A stretch of 50,386 bases of DNA, from contig JAZKBD010000012.1 of assembly GCA_040388785.1 (NCBI GenBank), positions 1-50,386 of the forward strand, given 5' to 3'. Positions within the stretch are counted from its first letter, which is position 1. The number at the start of each line of letters is the position of its first letter. Position numbers and translations under genes: made by a program. The notes under the pieces are model-generated. The model ran no database searches, had not been told where the DNA came from, and saw nothing but the letters and a program-made list of their open reading frames with translations. This DNA is from 66-474 sp040388785. Lineage in GTDB: Bacteria > Pseudomonadota > Gammaproteobacteria > Xanthomonadales > Rhodanobacteraceae. Below are positions 25,417-34,392 of this stretch, piece by piece.

Positions 25417-28375
25417 GTGACCGCGCCCGACGACCAACTCGTGCTGGCGGCGACACTGACGCAGCGCACAAAACAACTGTGCGTCGGGCTGGAGCACGGC
25501 GAGGCGGAAATCCTGGAACTGGTCACGCCTGTCACGGCGGAACTGCTGCGCTGGTGGTTCGCCGAGGACGCCTGCCAGTCACGCGCGTTCAATTTCCACG
25601 CGGGCCAGCGCCAGGCAATCCTCAACCTGATCGTGGCGCATGAAGTGCTGGACAGTCCTGATCTCGCGGACCTCTATCGCCGGGTTTGCCCCGATGCATT
25701 GCTGCAGGGCGACAGGTTTGACGAAATCAGCGAAGGCAAGCACGCGCATCCGAAGTATTGCCTGAAGATGGCGACCGGCACCGGCAAGACCTGGGTGCTG
25801 CAGGCGCTGCTGATCTGGCAGATGTTGAATCGCACGGTGGCGCAGAAGGAAGGCAGCAACGATCCACGCTTCACGCCGCACTTCCTGATCATCGCGCCGG
25901 GCTTGATCGTTTACGAACGTCTACTCGATGCGTTCCTCGGCCGCGAAGGAGGCGACGGCTGGCGGCATTTCGAGACTTCTGATGTCGCGGTCTGCGCCGA
26001 ACTGTTTGTGCCACCTGCGTATCGCGAGCAAGTAGAGCAGTTCATTCGCGGCAACGTCTGCANNNNNNNNNNCCAAATCCGAAATCGGCCTGAAGGCCAC
26101 CGGCGGCGGAATGGTCGCGATCACCAACTGGCACTTGTTGGTCGAGGCCGAGGAAGAAGAGGAGGAACTGGAGTTCGCGGACGAATCGCTGGTCACACCG
26201 GGCATGGTCGCGGATGCGGCAACCGTCGCTTACGACGTGCTGCCGCTGACGCCCGGCAAGGCAGCCGGCAACAGCCTCGACGTGCTGGACCGCCGCTGGG
26301 CGCGCGGCAACGTGCTGGCCTACCTCGCCGGCCTGCCGGAGCTGATGGCGTTCAACGACGAGGCGCACCACATCCACGAATTGAAACGCGAAGGCGAAGC
26401 CGGCGAAGTCGAATGGCAGAAAAGCCTCAATCGCATCGCCGCCGGCAAGGGCCGTCGTTTCGCGCAGGTGGATTTCTCGGCCACCCCCTACAACGACATC
26501 GGCGGCGGCAGGAGGAAACGCAAGGTCTATTTCCCGCACATCGTGGTGGATTTCGATCTCAAGGACGCGATGCGTGCGGGGCTGGTGAAAGCGCTGGTGC
26601 TGGACAAGCGCAAGGAAATCGGCGCGCTGCCGCTGGAGTTCAAGGCCGAGCGTGACGAGAACGGCAACCCGATCTTGTCCGAAGGCCAGCGCGTGATGCT
26701 GCGCGCAGGCCTGCAGAAACTGCGCCGACTGGAAGCCGATTTCGCCAAGCTCGATCCGGATCGCAAGCCGAAGATGTTGGTGGTGTGCGAAGACACCAGC
26801 GTTTCGCCATTGGTGTCGGAATTCCTGCGCGACCAAGGGCTTGCGGACGAAGACGTCCTGACGGTGGACTCCGGCAAGAAAGAGGCGCTGGGCGAAAAGG
26901 AATGGCTGCGCGTGCGGCAACAACTGTTCGACGTGGATCGGCGCACACAGCCGCGCGTGATCGTGAGCGTGCTGATGCTGCGCGAGGGTTTCGACGTCAA
27001 CAATATCTGCGTGATCGTTCCGCTGCGTTCGTCACAGGCGCAGATCCTGCTGGAGCAAACCATCGGCCGCGGCCTTCGCCTGATGTGGCGCGAGCAGGAA
27101 TATGCGGACAGCAAGCGCGAGAACCGTGAGCGCATCAACCGCGGCGAAGAGCCAGAAAGTCTGATCGACATCCTCTCGATCGTCGAGCACCCGGCCTTCC
27201 AGAGCTTCTACGACGAACAGCTTGGCAAGGGTCTGGTCGGCGAAACCGGCGATGACGAAGGCAGCAGCATCGGCGACCTGATCACGGTGGAACTGCGGCC
27301 CGACTACGAAAAATACGACTTCGCGATTCCCTTCATCTTGCGCGAGGCCGAGGACACGCTGGAACACTTGCCGATCGAGGTCACTGCGTTGCAGCCGTTC
27401 ACCGGCATGACGCGCGCACAGCTGAGCGAATTGGTTGGCAAGGGCGACATCTTCACCTCGCATGACCTGCAGAGCAGTACGCTGTTCGGCGATTACCGCG
27501 TGGATGGCGCGGTGATGAACGTCGGCGGCTACAACGAACTGCTGTCGCGGCTGACGCGACGTATCACGCAAGCACTGAGTCAGCCCTTGACAGGTGGCAG
27601 AAAAATTGCGGATCAGTGGGCCAAGCCGTATACGCAGGTCAGTTCCGCGGCCTTGGCAGAGGCCATCGACGATTACATCCACGAGCATCTGTTTCGCGAA
27701 TCGTTTGAACCGTTCGAAGACGAACACTGGCGATTGCTGATGCTGCAGCCGGTGGTGGAGCACATCATCAAGGTATTCGCGTTGGCGCTGGTGAAAGCCG
27801 AAGAGCGCGCGATCACCGGCGACACCGAAATTCGCCATCGCTGGCTTTCGGAAGTGAACAAGCTGACGATGCGCGAAAGCAACTCGATGGAAGTGACGAA
27901 GTGCATCTATCCACGCCTGCCGTATCCCAGCCGCAGCGGCGGCCTGGAGCATGCATTCATCGAGTGGGCGCTGCGGGATACCAGGATAGCCGCGTTCTGC
28001 AAGGTCAGCGAGAACCGACATGACTTCGTGCATCTGCGCTACGTCAAGGACAATGGCCTGCCGGCGTTCTATTCGCCAGACTTTCTGGTGCGCACGGCGG
28101 ACGCGATTTACCTCGCCGAAACCAAGGCGCAGGACCAGACCAGCCATCCGAACGTGCTGCGCAAGCGCAAGGCTGCTGCGGCTTGGTGCGAGCGCATCAA
28201 CGCGTTGCAACCCGAATTGCGCAGCGGCTTGCCATGGCATTACGCGCTGGTCGGCGAATCGGTCTTTCATGACTGGCGGCAGAAGGGCGCGCGTCTTGGC
28301 GAACTGTTGGCATTCTCAAAAGTGAGAGAAGCTCCGAGACGTCAGGCGCAGGGCGGATTGAAGCTGGAAAGCTGA
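25417..28375 (+). CDS. Type III restriction enzyme Res subunit (helicase-nuclease), interrupted by assembly gap
   Basis: SF2 helicase fused to a PD-(D/E)xK nuclease; with Mod it forms the ATP-dependent type III restriction enzyme. Walker A MATGTGKTWVLQ (residues about 118-129), DEAH-like FNDEAHH, motif III FSATPY, motif VI QTIGRGLRLMW, and nuclease core SPDFLVR ... YLAETKAQD near the end. The start GTG 25417 begins 53 bp from higB. Ten Ns (26063-26072) change the apparent frame: the codon phase before and after needs a gap length that is a multiple of three, so the Ns are a placeholder, not a real frameshift. The last residues (APRRQAQGGLK) look like a tail extension. Confidence 0.9.
26063..26072. 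other. Assembly gap (10 N)
   Basis: Ten undetermined bases inside res. Left flank ends ...GNVC in frame; right flank resumes with KSEIGLKATGGGMVAITNW in a frame that fits only if the true length is divisible by three. Confidence 0.98.
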
Positions 28376-28536
28376 GGGTTGCCTGACTCGAACGTTCATC
28401 GGCGCTGAATGGCAGCGCGTCATCGTCTTGACGCCACCACCCGGACCGCGTGAAGTGGCAGGGCCACGGAATGTGGCGCGCCTTGTCGCAACGCATTGCC
28501 GCGCGACACGGACCTTCGTCAAGCAAGGAGGATTCC

Positions 28537-28941
28537 ATGAAACGCCTGCATTCGCTTTCCAGCCTCGCCGCGGCCCTCGCATTGGCCTGCGCCGCCCCGC
28601 TTGCGGGGGCGCAGACGGCGCCGCCACCGCAGAACCAGCCGGGCGTCACGCACGCGCCGCCTTTCCAGACCACGCCGCAGTCGCAGAGCCAGCAGCAGTT
28701 GCCCGCGCGCATTCCGCAGGCCAGCGCATCCAGCAACGTGAAAGGCCAGCACGACATGGCGGGCACGGTGCAGTCGGTCGACCCGAACGGGATGGTCCAG
28801 GTCCAGACGGGCCTCGGCAACTTGACGGTGCATTTCCCCGGCGCCGCGCAAAACCTGAAAAAGGGCGACAAGATCATCCTGCACTTGAGCTATTCAATGG
28901 ACAATTCGGCGCCGGCGTCGGCGCCGCCCGCCTCGAAGTAA
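28537..28941 (+). CDS. Small secreted protein of unknown function
   Basis: 134 residues with a signal peptide (LSSLAAALALACAAPLAGAQ), a low-complexity Pro/Gln/Ser stretch (PPPQNQPGVTHAPPFQTTPQ) and a folded end (MAGTVQSVDPNGMVQVQTGLGNLTVHF ... KKGDKIILHLSYSM), shaped like a small beta barrel. AGGAGG six bases before the ATG (28537) is a very strong ribosome site. It stands alone and ends in a strong terminator. I do not recognise the family. Confidence 0.75.
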   Translation: MKRLHSLSSLAAALALACAAPLAGAQTAPPPQNQPGVTHAPPFQTTPQSQSQQQLPARIPQASASSNVKGQHDMAGTVQSVDPNGMVQVQTGLGNLTVHFPGAAQNLKKGDKIILHLSYSMDNSAPASAPPASK

Positions 28942-28957
28942 ACAGGAACCAGCCACC

Positions 28958-28992
28958 GAGCCGCCGATCGCCAGGATCGGCGGCTCCGTTTT
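28958..28992 (+). terminator. Rho-independent terminator
   Basis: Perfect 12-bp stem (GAGCCGCCGATC at 28958-28969, GATCGGCGGCTC at 28975-28986) with a five-base loop, followed by CGTTTT. It ends the small secreted-protein gene and insulates the type II secretion operon. Confidence 0.88.
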
Positions 28993-29114
28993 GGGCGGCC
29001 GTCAACGTTATGTCGCGCTGAACGTTGTCCATGCACGGGCGGCGGATGCTCGCTTTGGCCATGCGGGTGTGCTACCAATGGCGGCCTGACAAACGGTCCA
29101 CGCGAGAGCTGGCA

Positions 29115-30845
29115 ATGTCGGCAGCGTTGCAGCACGACAATGAGCCCAACCGGATCGCCACCGATGACGTGGAGGCACGCGTCTGCGCGTTGCTGGTCGA
29201 GCGCGGGCGCCTCAAGGAAGAAGACCTCGCGCGCGCCGAACGCCTGCTGGTGGAAGCGCCGGAAACGCGCCTGACCGCGCTGCTGGCGCGGCTCGGCCTG
29301 GTGTCGGAGCGCGACCTCGCCGAAGCCTGGGCGGAAACCCTGCGCCTGCCGCTGCTGTCGGCCAAGGACGCGCCGGACACACCGCCCGAAACGGGCTTGA
29401 GCGTGCGCTTTATGAAGCAGTACCACGCGGTGCCGGTGGCGGAATCCGGTTCGACCTTGCAACTGGCTGCCGCCGATCCGGGCGACACTTATGTCGCGCA
29501 TGCCGTGCAACTCGCGTGCGGGCGGCCGGTATCGCTGGTCGTCGCCGCGCGCTCGGAAATCGACGATCTGATCGAGCGCTGGTTCGGTGCGGGCCGCAGC
29601 GCGCTCGGCACCATCGTGGAAGGGCTCGAAGGCGGGGCGTCGGGCGACGACGATATCGAGCACCTGCGCGATCTCGCGTCGGAAGCGCCGGTCATCCGCC
29701 TGGTGAACCTGCTGATCCAGCGCGCCGTGGAAGCGCGCGCGTCGGACATCCACATCGAGCCGTTCGAGAACCGATTGAAGGTGCGCTATCGCATCGACGG
29801 CGTGCTGCACGAAGTGGAGGCGCCGCCGGCATCCAGCACCGCCGCGGTGATTTCGCGCATCAAGATCATGGCGCGCATGAACATCGCCGAGCGGCGCCTG
29901 CCGCAGGATGGCCGCATCATGCTGCGCGTGCAGGGCAAGGAACTGGACCTGCGCGTGTCGGCGATTCCCACCAGCTTCGGCGAATCGGTGGTGATGCGCA
30001 TCCTCGACCGCGGCAGCGTGGTGCTGGATTTCGATTCGCTGGGTTTCGACGACAACACGCTGCCGGAATTCCTGCGCGTGCTGGAACAACCGCACGGGAT
30101 TCTGCTCGTCACCGGCCCGACCGGTTCGGGCAAGACCACCACGCTGTACACCGCACTGTCGAGGATCAACACGCCCGACCGCAAGATCATCACCGTCGAG
30201 GACCCGGTCGAATACCAGCTCGAAGGCATCAACCAGATGCAGGTGAAGCCGCAGATCGGGCTGGATTTCGCGGGCGCTCTGCGTTCGATCGTGCGCCAGG
30301 ATCCGGACGTGATCATGATCGGCGAAATGCGCGATCTGGAAACCTGCAAGATCGCGATCCAGTCCGCGCTGACCGGTCACCTGGTGTTGTCCACGCTGCA
30401 CACGAATTCCGCGGCGGGCGGCCTGACGCGCCTGCTCGACATGGGCGTCGAGGATTACCTGATTGCATCGACGGTCAACGCGATCCTCGCGCAGCGTCTG
30501 GTGCGCAGGCTCGATCCCGCGAGCGCGGAAGTCTACGAGCCGCTGCCGGAACTGGTTACGGAACTCGGCCTCGACAAGCTCACGGCGCAACGCCCGATCC
30601 GCCTGTACCGCCCGAAACCTTCCGTGGACAATCCGAGCGGTTTCCGCGGGCGCCTGGCCATCATCGAACAGTTGACGATGAACGATGCGCTGCGTCGCCT
30701 GCTGATGCAGCACGCCGATGCCACCGACATCGAGCGCGCCGCGCGCGCCAGCGGCATGCGCACGATGTACGAGGACGGTTTGCGCAAGGCGCTGGCGGGT
30801 TTGACGACCGTGGAAGAGGTCCTGCGCGTGACGCAGGAAGACTGA
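29115..30845 (+). CDS. gspE: Type II secretion ATPase GspE (XpsE-like)
   Basis: Cytoplasmic ATPase powering pseudopilus assembly. N-terminal N1E-like region (about 1-150), then SDIHIEPFENRLKVRYRIDG, Walker A GPTGSGKTT at about 334-342, Asp box VEDPVEYQLEGINQMQV, Walker B DPDVIMIGEMRD and His box LSTLHTN. 576 residues. The C-terminal four-cysteine zinc motif of many GspE proteins is missing: the region after ILAQRLVRRL has no Cys. I chose the ATG at 29115; upstream codons in frame look non-protein. First gene of the xps-like operon. Confidence 0.95.
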   Translation: MSAALQHDNEPNRIATDDVEARVCALLVERGRLKEEDLARAERLLVEAPETRLTALLARLGLVSERDLAEAWAETLRLPLLSAKDAPDTPPETGLSVRFMKQYHAVPVAESGSTLQLAAADPGDTYVAHAVQLACGRPVSLVVAARSEIDDLIERWFGAGRSALGTIVEGLEGGASGDDDIEHLRDLASEAPVIRLVNLLIQRAVEARASDIHIEPFENRLKVRYRIDGVLHEVEAPPASSTAAVISRIKIMARMNIAERRLPQDGRIMLRVQGKELDLRVSAIPTSFGESVVMRILDRGSVVLDFDSLGFDDNTLPEFLRVLEQPHGILLVTGPTGSGKTTTLYTALSRINTPDRKIITVEDPVEYQLEGINQMQVKPQIGLDFAGALRSIVRQDPDVIMIGEMRDLETCKIAIQSALTGHLVLSTLHTNSAAGGLTRLLDMGVEDYLIASTVNAILAQRLVRRLDPASAEVYEPLPELVTELGLDKLTAQRPIRLYRPKPSVDNPSGFRGRLAIIEQLTMNDALRRLLMQHADATDIERAARASGMRTMYEDGLRKALAGLTTVEEVLRVTQED

Positions 30846-30846
30846 C

Positions 30847-32055
30847 GTGCCTGCGTTTCGCTACAAGGCCGTCACACCCAGTGGCGAGACCGTGGAAGGA
30901 CGGATGGATGCAGCGTCCGCCGATGATGTGATCGCGCGCCTGCAGGAGCAGGGCAATGTGCCGCTGGAAGCAAGCGATGCCGCGGGCGGCGGATCGCTGT
31001 TCGGCGGCCTGCGCAAGAAAACCTTGTCCGGCGCGGCGCTGGTCGAATTCACCGAACAGCTCGGGATTCTCCTGCATGCGGGCCTGCCACTGGATCGTGC
31101 GCTGCAGATGTTGCTGGAATTGCCGGAAGGCGAGCGCGCCCGCCACGTGGTCGAACGCATCCGCGACCGCGTGCGCGGTGGCTCGTCGCTGTCGCGCGCA
31201 ATGGAAGAAGAACACGGCGTCTTCGGCAAGCTTTATCTGAGCATGGTGCGAGCGGGCGAAGCGGGCGGTGCACTGGATGCCACGCTGGAGCGTCTGGCCG
31301 ATTACCTGACGCGCGCGCGCAAGTTGCGCGAAAGCGTAATCGGCGCGCTGGTGTATCCCGCTTTTCTTTTGTTTGGCGTGCTGGGTTCGCTGGTCCTGCT
31401 GCTGGCGTTCGTGTTGCCTCAGTTCGTGCCGATCTTCCACGACATGGACGTGCAGATTCCGCTGATCACGCGCGTGCTGATGGCGTTCGGCAGCTTCCTG
31501 CACGATTGGGGTTTGCTGGTGCTGGCTGCATTGGTGGTGGCCGGCCTGTATGCCGGTGCGCGGATGCGCGATCCCACGGTACGGCGCGCGTTCGATGCAC
31601 GGCTGCTGCGCGTCAAGGTGTTCGGGCCGCTGCTGCTGAAGGTGGATACCGCGCGGCTGATGCGCACGCTCGGCTCGATGTTGAAGAATGGCGTGTCGCT
31701 GCTGGCCGCGTTGAACATCGCGCGCCAAGTGGTGTCCAACCGTGAATTGTCGGCGCAACTGGAACCCGCGATCGAAGCGGTCAAGGGCGGCGATTCGCTG
31801 TCGCATGCGCTGGCCGTGCACACCGGGTTTCCGAAGCTCGCGATCCAGATCACCATGGTCGGCGAGGAGTCGGGCACGCTCGACGACATGCTGCTGCGCG
31901 CCGCCGACACCTACGACGGCGAAGTGAAATCCGCGATCGACAAGATGCTGTCGGCGCTGGTGCCGATATTGACCATCGTGATGGCGCTGCTGGTGGCTGG
32001 CATCATGATGTCCATCCTGCTGCCGCTGCTCAGCCTGACCGGCAGCATTCAATGA
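30847..32055 (+). CDS. gspF: Type II secretion platform protein GspF
   Basis: Inner-membrane platform component that contacts GspE. 402 residues with two repeated T2SSF domains: LVEFTEQLGILLHAGLPLDRALQML / LYLSMVRAGEAGGALDATLERLADYL, and TARLMRTLGSMLKNGVSLLAALN / IQITMVGEESGTLDDMLLRAADTY, and membrane helices (LVYPAFLLFGVLGSLVLLLAFVLPQFVPIF and the terminal IVMALLVAGIMMSILLPLLSL). GTG start one base after the gspE stop. Confidence 0.96.
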   Translation: MPAFRYKAVTPSGETVEGRMDAASADDVIARLQEQGNVPLEASDAAGGGSLFGGLRKKTLSGAALVEFTEQLGILLHAGLPLDRALQMLLELPEGERARHVVERIRDRVRGGSSLSRAMEEEHGVFGKLYLSMVRAGEAGGALDATLERLADYLTRARKLRESVIGALVYPAFLLFGVLGSLVLLLAFVLPQFVPIFHDMDVQIPLITRVLMAFGSFLHDWGLLVLAALVVAGLYAGARMRDPTVRRAFDARLLRVKVFGPLLLKVDTARLMRTLGSMLKNGVSLLAALNIARQVVSNRELSAQLEPAIEAVKGGDSLSHALAVHTGFPKLAIQITMVGEESGTLDDMLLRAADTYDGEVKSAIDKMLSALVPILTIVMALLVAGIMMSILLPLLSLTGSIQ

Positions 32056-32065
32056 ATTCCCATCG

Positions 32066-32503
32066 ATGAGGTTCCGCATGCTTGCACTCAATTCGAACCG
32101 GCGCGCGCTGAAGCGCGGTTTCACGCTCCTCGAAATGCTCGCCGTGATCGTGCTGCTCGGCATCGTCGGCGTGATCGTGGCGCGCTCGGTGTCAGGGCGC
32201 GTGGATACCGGCAAATGGGATGCCGGCAAGATCGGCGTGACCAAGCTCGACCAGGACGTGCAGGCCTACGCGCTGGACAACGGCTCGCCACCGAAGGCGC
32301 TGGACGACCTGATCACCAAGCCGTTGAACGCGCCGTCGTGGAACGGACCGTATGCCAAGCCGGCCGACCTCAGCGATCCGTTTGGCCATCCATACGGCTA
32401 TGACTATCCCGGCAAGCACGGCCAATACGACATCATCTTCTTCGGTCGCGACGGCAAGCCCGGGGGCGAGGGCATCGATCGTGATTACGGCAACTGGCAA
32501 TAA
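32066..32503 (+). CDS. gspG: Major pseudopilin GspG
   Basis: Main subunit of the type II pseudopilus. Prepilin leader ends KRG before FTLLEMLAVIVLLGIVGVIVAR; cleavage is after Gly18 counted from the ATG at 32066. The C-terminal body has DQDVQAYALDNGSPPKALDDLI and the SDPFGHPYGYDYPGKHGQYDI stretch that carries the calcium-site loop of GspG proteins. 145 residues. A TAA stop is followed directly by GGGACC-type repeats. Confidence 0.95.
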   Translation: MRFRMLALNSNRRALKRGFTLLEMLAVIVLLGIVGVIVARSVSGRVDTGKWDAGKIGVTKLDQDVQAYALDNGSPPKALDDLITKPLNAPSWNGPYAKPADLSDPFGHPYGYDYPGKHGQYDIIFFGRDGKPGGEGIDRDYGNWQ

Positions 32504-32504
32504 A

Positions 32505-32707
32505 GCCGGGACCGGGGACCCGGGACCGGAGACCCGGGAAAAGCACGCGATCAGCAACAAATCCGGCGAGCGAACCGGCCACACAGCCGATGGTTGGTCG
32601 GCGACCACGTCGCGTGTCACGAAATGCCGTTCCGATTCACGATCCCGGAACCAGGTTCCCAAGCTTTTGCGGGTTCCGGGTCCCGGCTCCCGGGTCCCGG
32701 CTCCTGG
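32505..32707. repeat. Inverted blocks of GGGACCC/GGGTCCC repeats, gspG-gspH junction
   Basis: Block A (32505-32540) repeats CGGGACC units; block B (32671-32707) repeats the same in opposite sense (GGGTCCCGG). They could pair across about 130 bases. Block B encodes the leader of GspH. Same element type as at 33167-33327. Confidence 0.75.
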
Positions 32708-33137
32708 TTTCACCCTGATCGAAATGCTGGCGGTGATCGTGCTGATCGTGATCGCCACCACCGTGGCCGCCGTGTCGCTGCATGGCCGCAGCCGCGGCGA
32801 ATTGCAGGCGGCGGCGCAGCGCGTCGCGGCCGGGCTGCGCGATACCCGCACGCGCGCGATGGCGACCGGCAAGCCGCAGTGGTTCAGCGTCGACCTGCAT
32901 ACGCACGCCTACACGGTGCCGGGGCGCGATCCGCGCGCCTTTCCGGCGGCCGCCGGCGTACGTGTCGAATCCGCCGCCGAAGCCGGCGAACGGCGCGGCA
33001 TCGCGCGCATCGGCTATTTTCCGGACGGCAGTTCGAGCGGCGGCAACATCATCTTGAGCGAAGCCCGGCGCAGCGCGCGCGTGGACGTGGACTGGCTGAC
33101 CGGCGCGGTGACGGTGAGTGGTGGGGCGCGCAGGTGA
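32667..33137 (+). CDS. gspH: Minor pseudopilin GspH
   Basis: Type II minor pseudopilin: cleavage site G then FTLIEMLAVIVLIVIATTVAAVSLHGRS, followed by AAQRVAAGLRDTRTRAMATGKPQWFSVDLHTH, typical of GspH. No ATG is available close to the leader; the best start is TTG at 32667, giving a 14-residue leader MRVPGPGSRVPAPG made from a GGGTCCC-type repeat. 156 residues. It lies 163 bases after gspG, an unusual gap for this operon. Confidence 0.85.
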   Translation: MRVPGPGSRVPAPGFTLIEMLAVIVLIVIATTVAAVSLHGRSRGELQAAAQRVAAGLRDTRTRAMATGKPQWFSVDLHTHAYTVPGRDPRAFPAAAGVRVESAAEAGERRGIARIGYFPDGSSSGGNIILSEARRSARVDVDWLTGAVTVSGGARR

Positions 33138-33166
33138 AATTGAATTGCTGCCTGATATTGAATGAG

Positions 33167-33327
33167 AACCGGGTTCCGGGACCCGGGACCCGGGACCCGG
33201 CACAGTGCTGCGCGGTCACCACTTGTGCTGCCGCACGAGCGTCGGTTCGTTGCTCGGTTTGTCCGGCTCGGATACTGCGGTTTGCGCGCTTGTCCGGGTC
33301 CCGGGTCCCCGGTCCCCGGTCCCGTGG
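33167..33327. repeat. Inverted blocks of GGGACCC/GGGTCCC repeats, gspH-gspI junction
   Basis: Block C (33167-33199) has CGGGACC units in tandem; block D (33293-33327) has the reverse-sense units and encodes the leader of GspI. About 93 bases separate them. The pair mirrors the element before gspH. Confidence 0.75.
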
Positions 33328-33748
33328 CTTCACGCTCTTGGAAGTGCTGGCCGCGATCGCGCTGCTGGCGATCGCATTCGCGATCGCGCTCGGTGCGCTC
33401 GGCAAATCCGCGCAGAACGCGGCGCGCGCCACCGCGCTGGACGCGGCAGTCGAGCACGCGCAAAGCCTGTTCGCGGAGCAGGGGCTGATGGCGCCGTTGA
33501 AGGACGCAAGCACCGAAGGAAGCTTCGATGACGGCATGCGCTGGACGCTGAAGGTGCACATGTTGCCGGGACCCGCGCAGAATGCAGCCGCCGCAGTACC
33601 GTTGCAGCAGGGCGGCGCGATGATGGCGCAGGCGGCCGGCATCGACCTGTACCAACTCGACGCGACGGTGCAATACGGCGCCGGTCGCGTGCTGCGGTTG
33701 TCCACCCAGCGCGCGCAGGCCGCGCCGCAGCGGGACACCGACGAATGA
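33290..33748 (+). CDS. gspI: Minor pseudopilin GspI
   Basis: Leader ending RSRG before FTLLEVLAAIALLAIAFAIALGALGKSAQ; body with the AVEHAQSLFAEQGL and FDDGMRWTLKVHMLP patterns of GspI. Best start is TTG at 33290 (leader MSGSRVPGPRSRG), again inside a repeat block; no ATG or GTG lies in frame near it. About 152 residues. The stop overlaps gspJ by ATGA. Confidence 0.85.
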   Translation: MSGSRVPGPRSRGFTLLEVLAAIALLAIAFAIALGALGKSAQNAARATALDAAVEHAQSLFAEQGLMAPLKDASTEGSFDDGMRWTLKVHMLPGPAQNAAAAVPLQQGGAMMAQAAGIDLYQLDATVQYGAGRVLRLSTQRAQAAPQRDTDE

Positions 33749-34392
33749 AGCGCGCGCTGCGCCAACACGGGTTCACCCTGCTGGAAATCCTGCTGGCACT
33801 GGCGCTGCTGGCGTTCGTGATGCTGGGCGTGTGGGGTGCGCTGCGCGGGGCTGCGCGCGTCACCCATGCCGCCGATGCGGTGATGGCGCAGGGCGAGGCC
33901 GTGCGCACCGTGCAGCAATTCCTGCGCCGTTACATCGGTGCCGCGGGACCGCAGCCGTTCGTGATGGCCGACGGATCGGCGGCGCGCATGTTCGCGGGCG
34001 ACGCCACGTCGATGGAATACGTCGCGCCCTTGCCGATGCAATCCGGCCACGCGGGTTTGTACATCCAGACCGTGAGCCTGCAGAAGGAAGGTGCGGGCAT
34101 GTCGCTGCGCCTCGATTACCAGCCGTACACGGAAGACCAGGCCGCGAGCGCGCAGCCAGTCCAGCACGTGCTGTTGACGAACCTGCGCGGGGGAAAATTC
34201 GAATATCTCGCCGCCGCCGCGTTCGGCAAACCGCCGGCGTGGCGCAATGACTGGCAAGCCACCAATGGGCTGCCGCTGGCGGTGCGCATCCATCTCGATC
34301 CCGCGTGGCGCACGCGGGTCGGCTTTCCGGACATGGTGATCCCGGTGCGCACGGGCCAGGGCTTCGGTGCGCAGGTCGGGAGTTTGCGATGA
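33745..34392 (+). CDS. gspJ: Minor pseudopilin GspJ
   Basis: 215 residues with prepilin leader MKRALRQHG then FTLLEILLALALLAFVMLGVWGALRG. The body shows VRTVQQFLRRYIGAAGPQPFV and LRLDYQPY-type strands expected for GspJ, and ends GQGFGAQVGSLR. GspJ forms the pseudopilus tip with GspI and GspK. Overlaps both neighbours by four bases. Confidence 0.93.
   Translation: MKRALRQHGFTLLEILLALALLAFVMLGVWGALRGAARVTHAADAVMAQGEAVRTVQQFLRRYIGAAGPQPFVMADGSAARMFAGDATSMEYVAPLPMQSGHAGLYIQTVSLQKEGAGMSLRLDYQPYTEDQAASAQPVQHVLLTNLRGGKFEYLAAAAFGKPPAWRNDWQATNGLPLAVRIHLDPAWRTRVGFPDMVIPVRTGQGFGAQVGSLR

Noticed and set aside
22344..28536. Integrated prophage or transposon carrying the defence island
   Set aside because: No integrase, transposase, tRNA or flanking direct repeats seen; apart from the mod centre the DNA has local composition.
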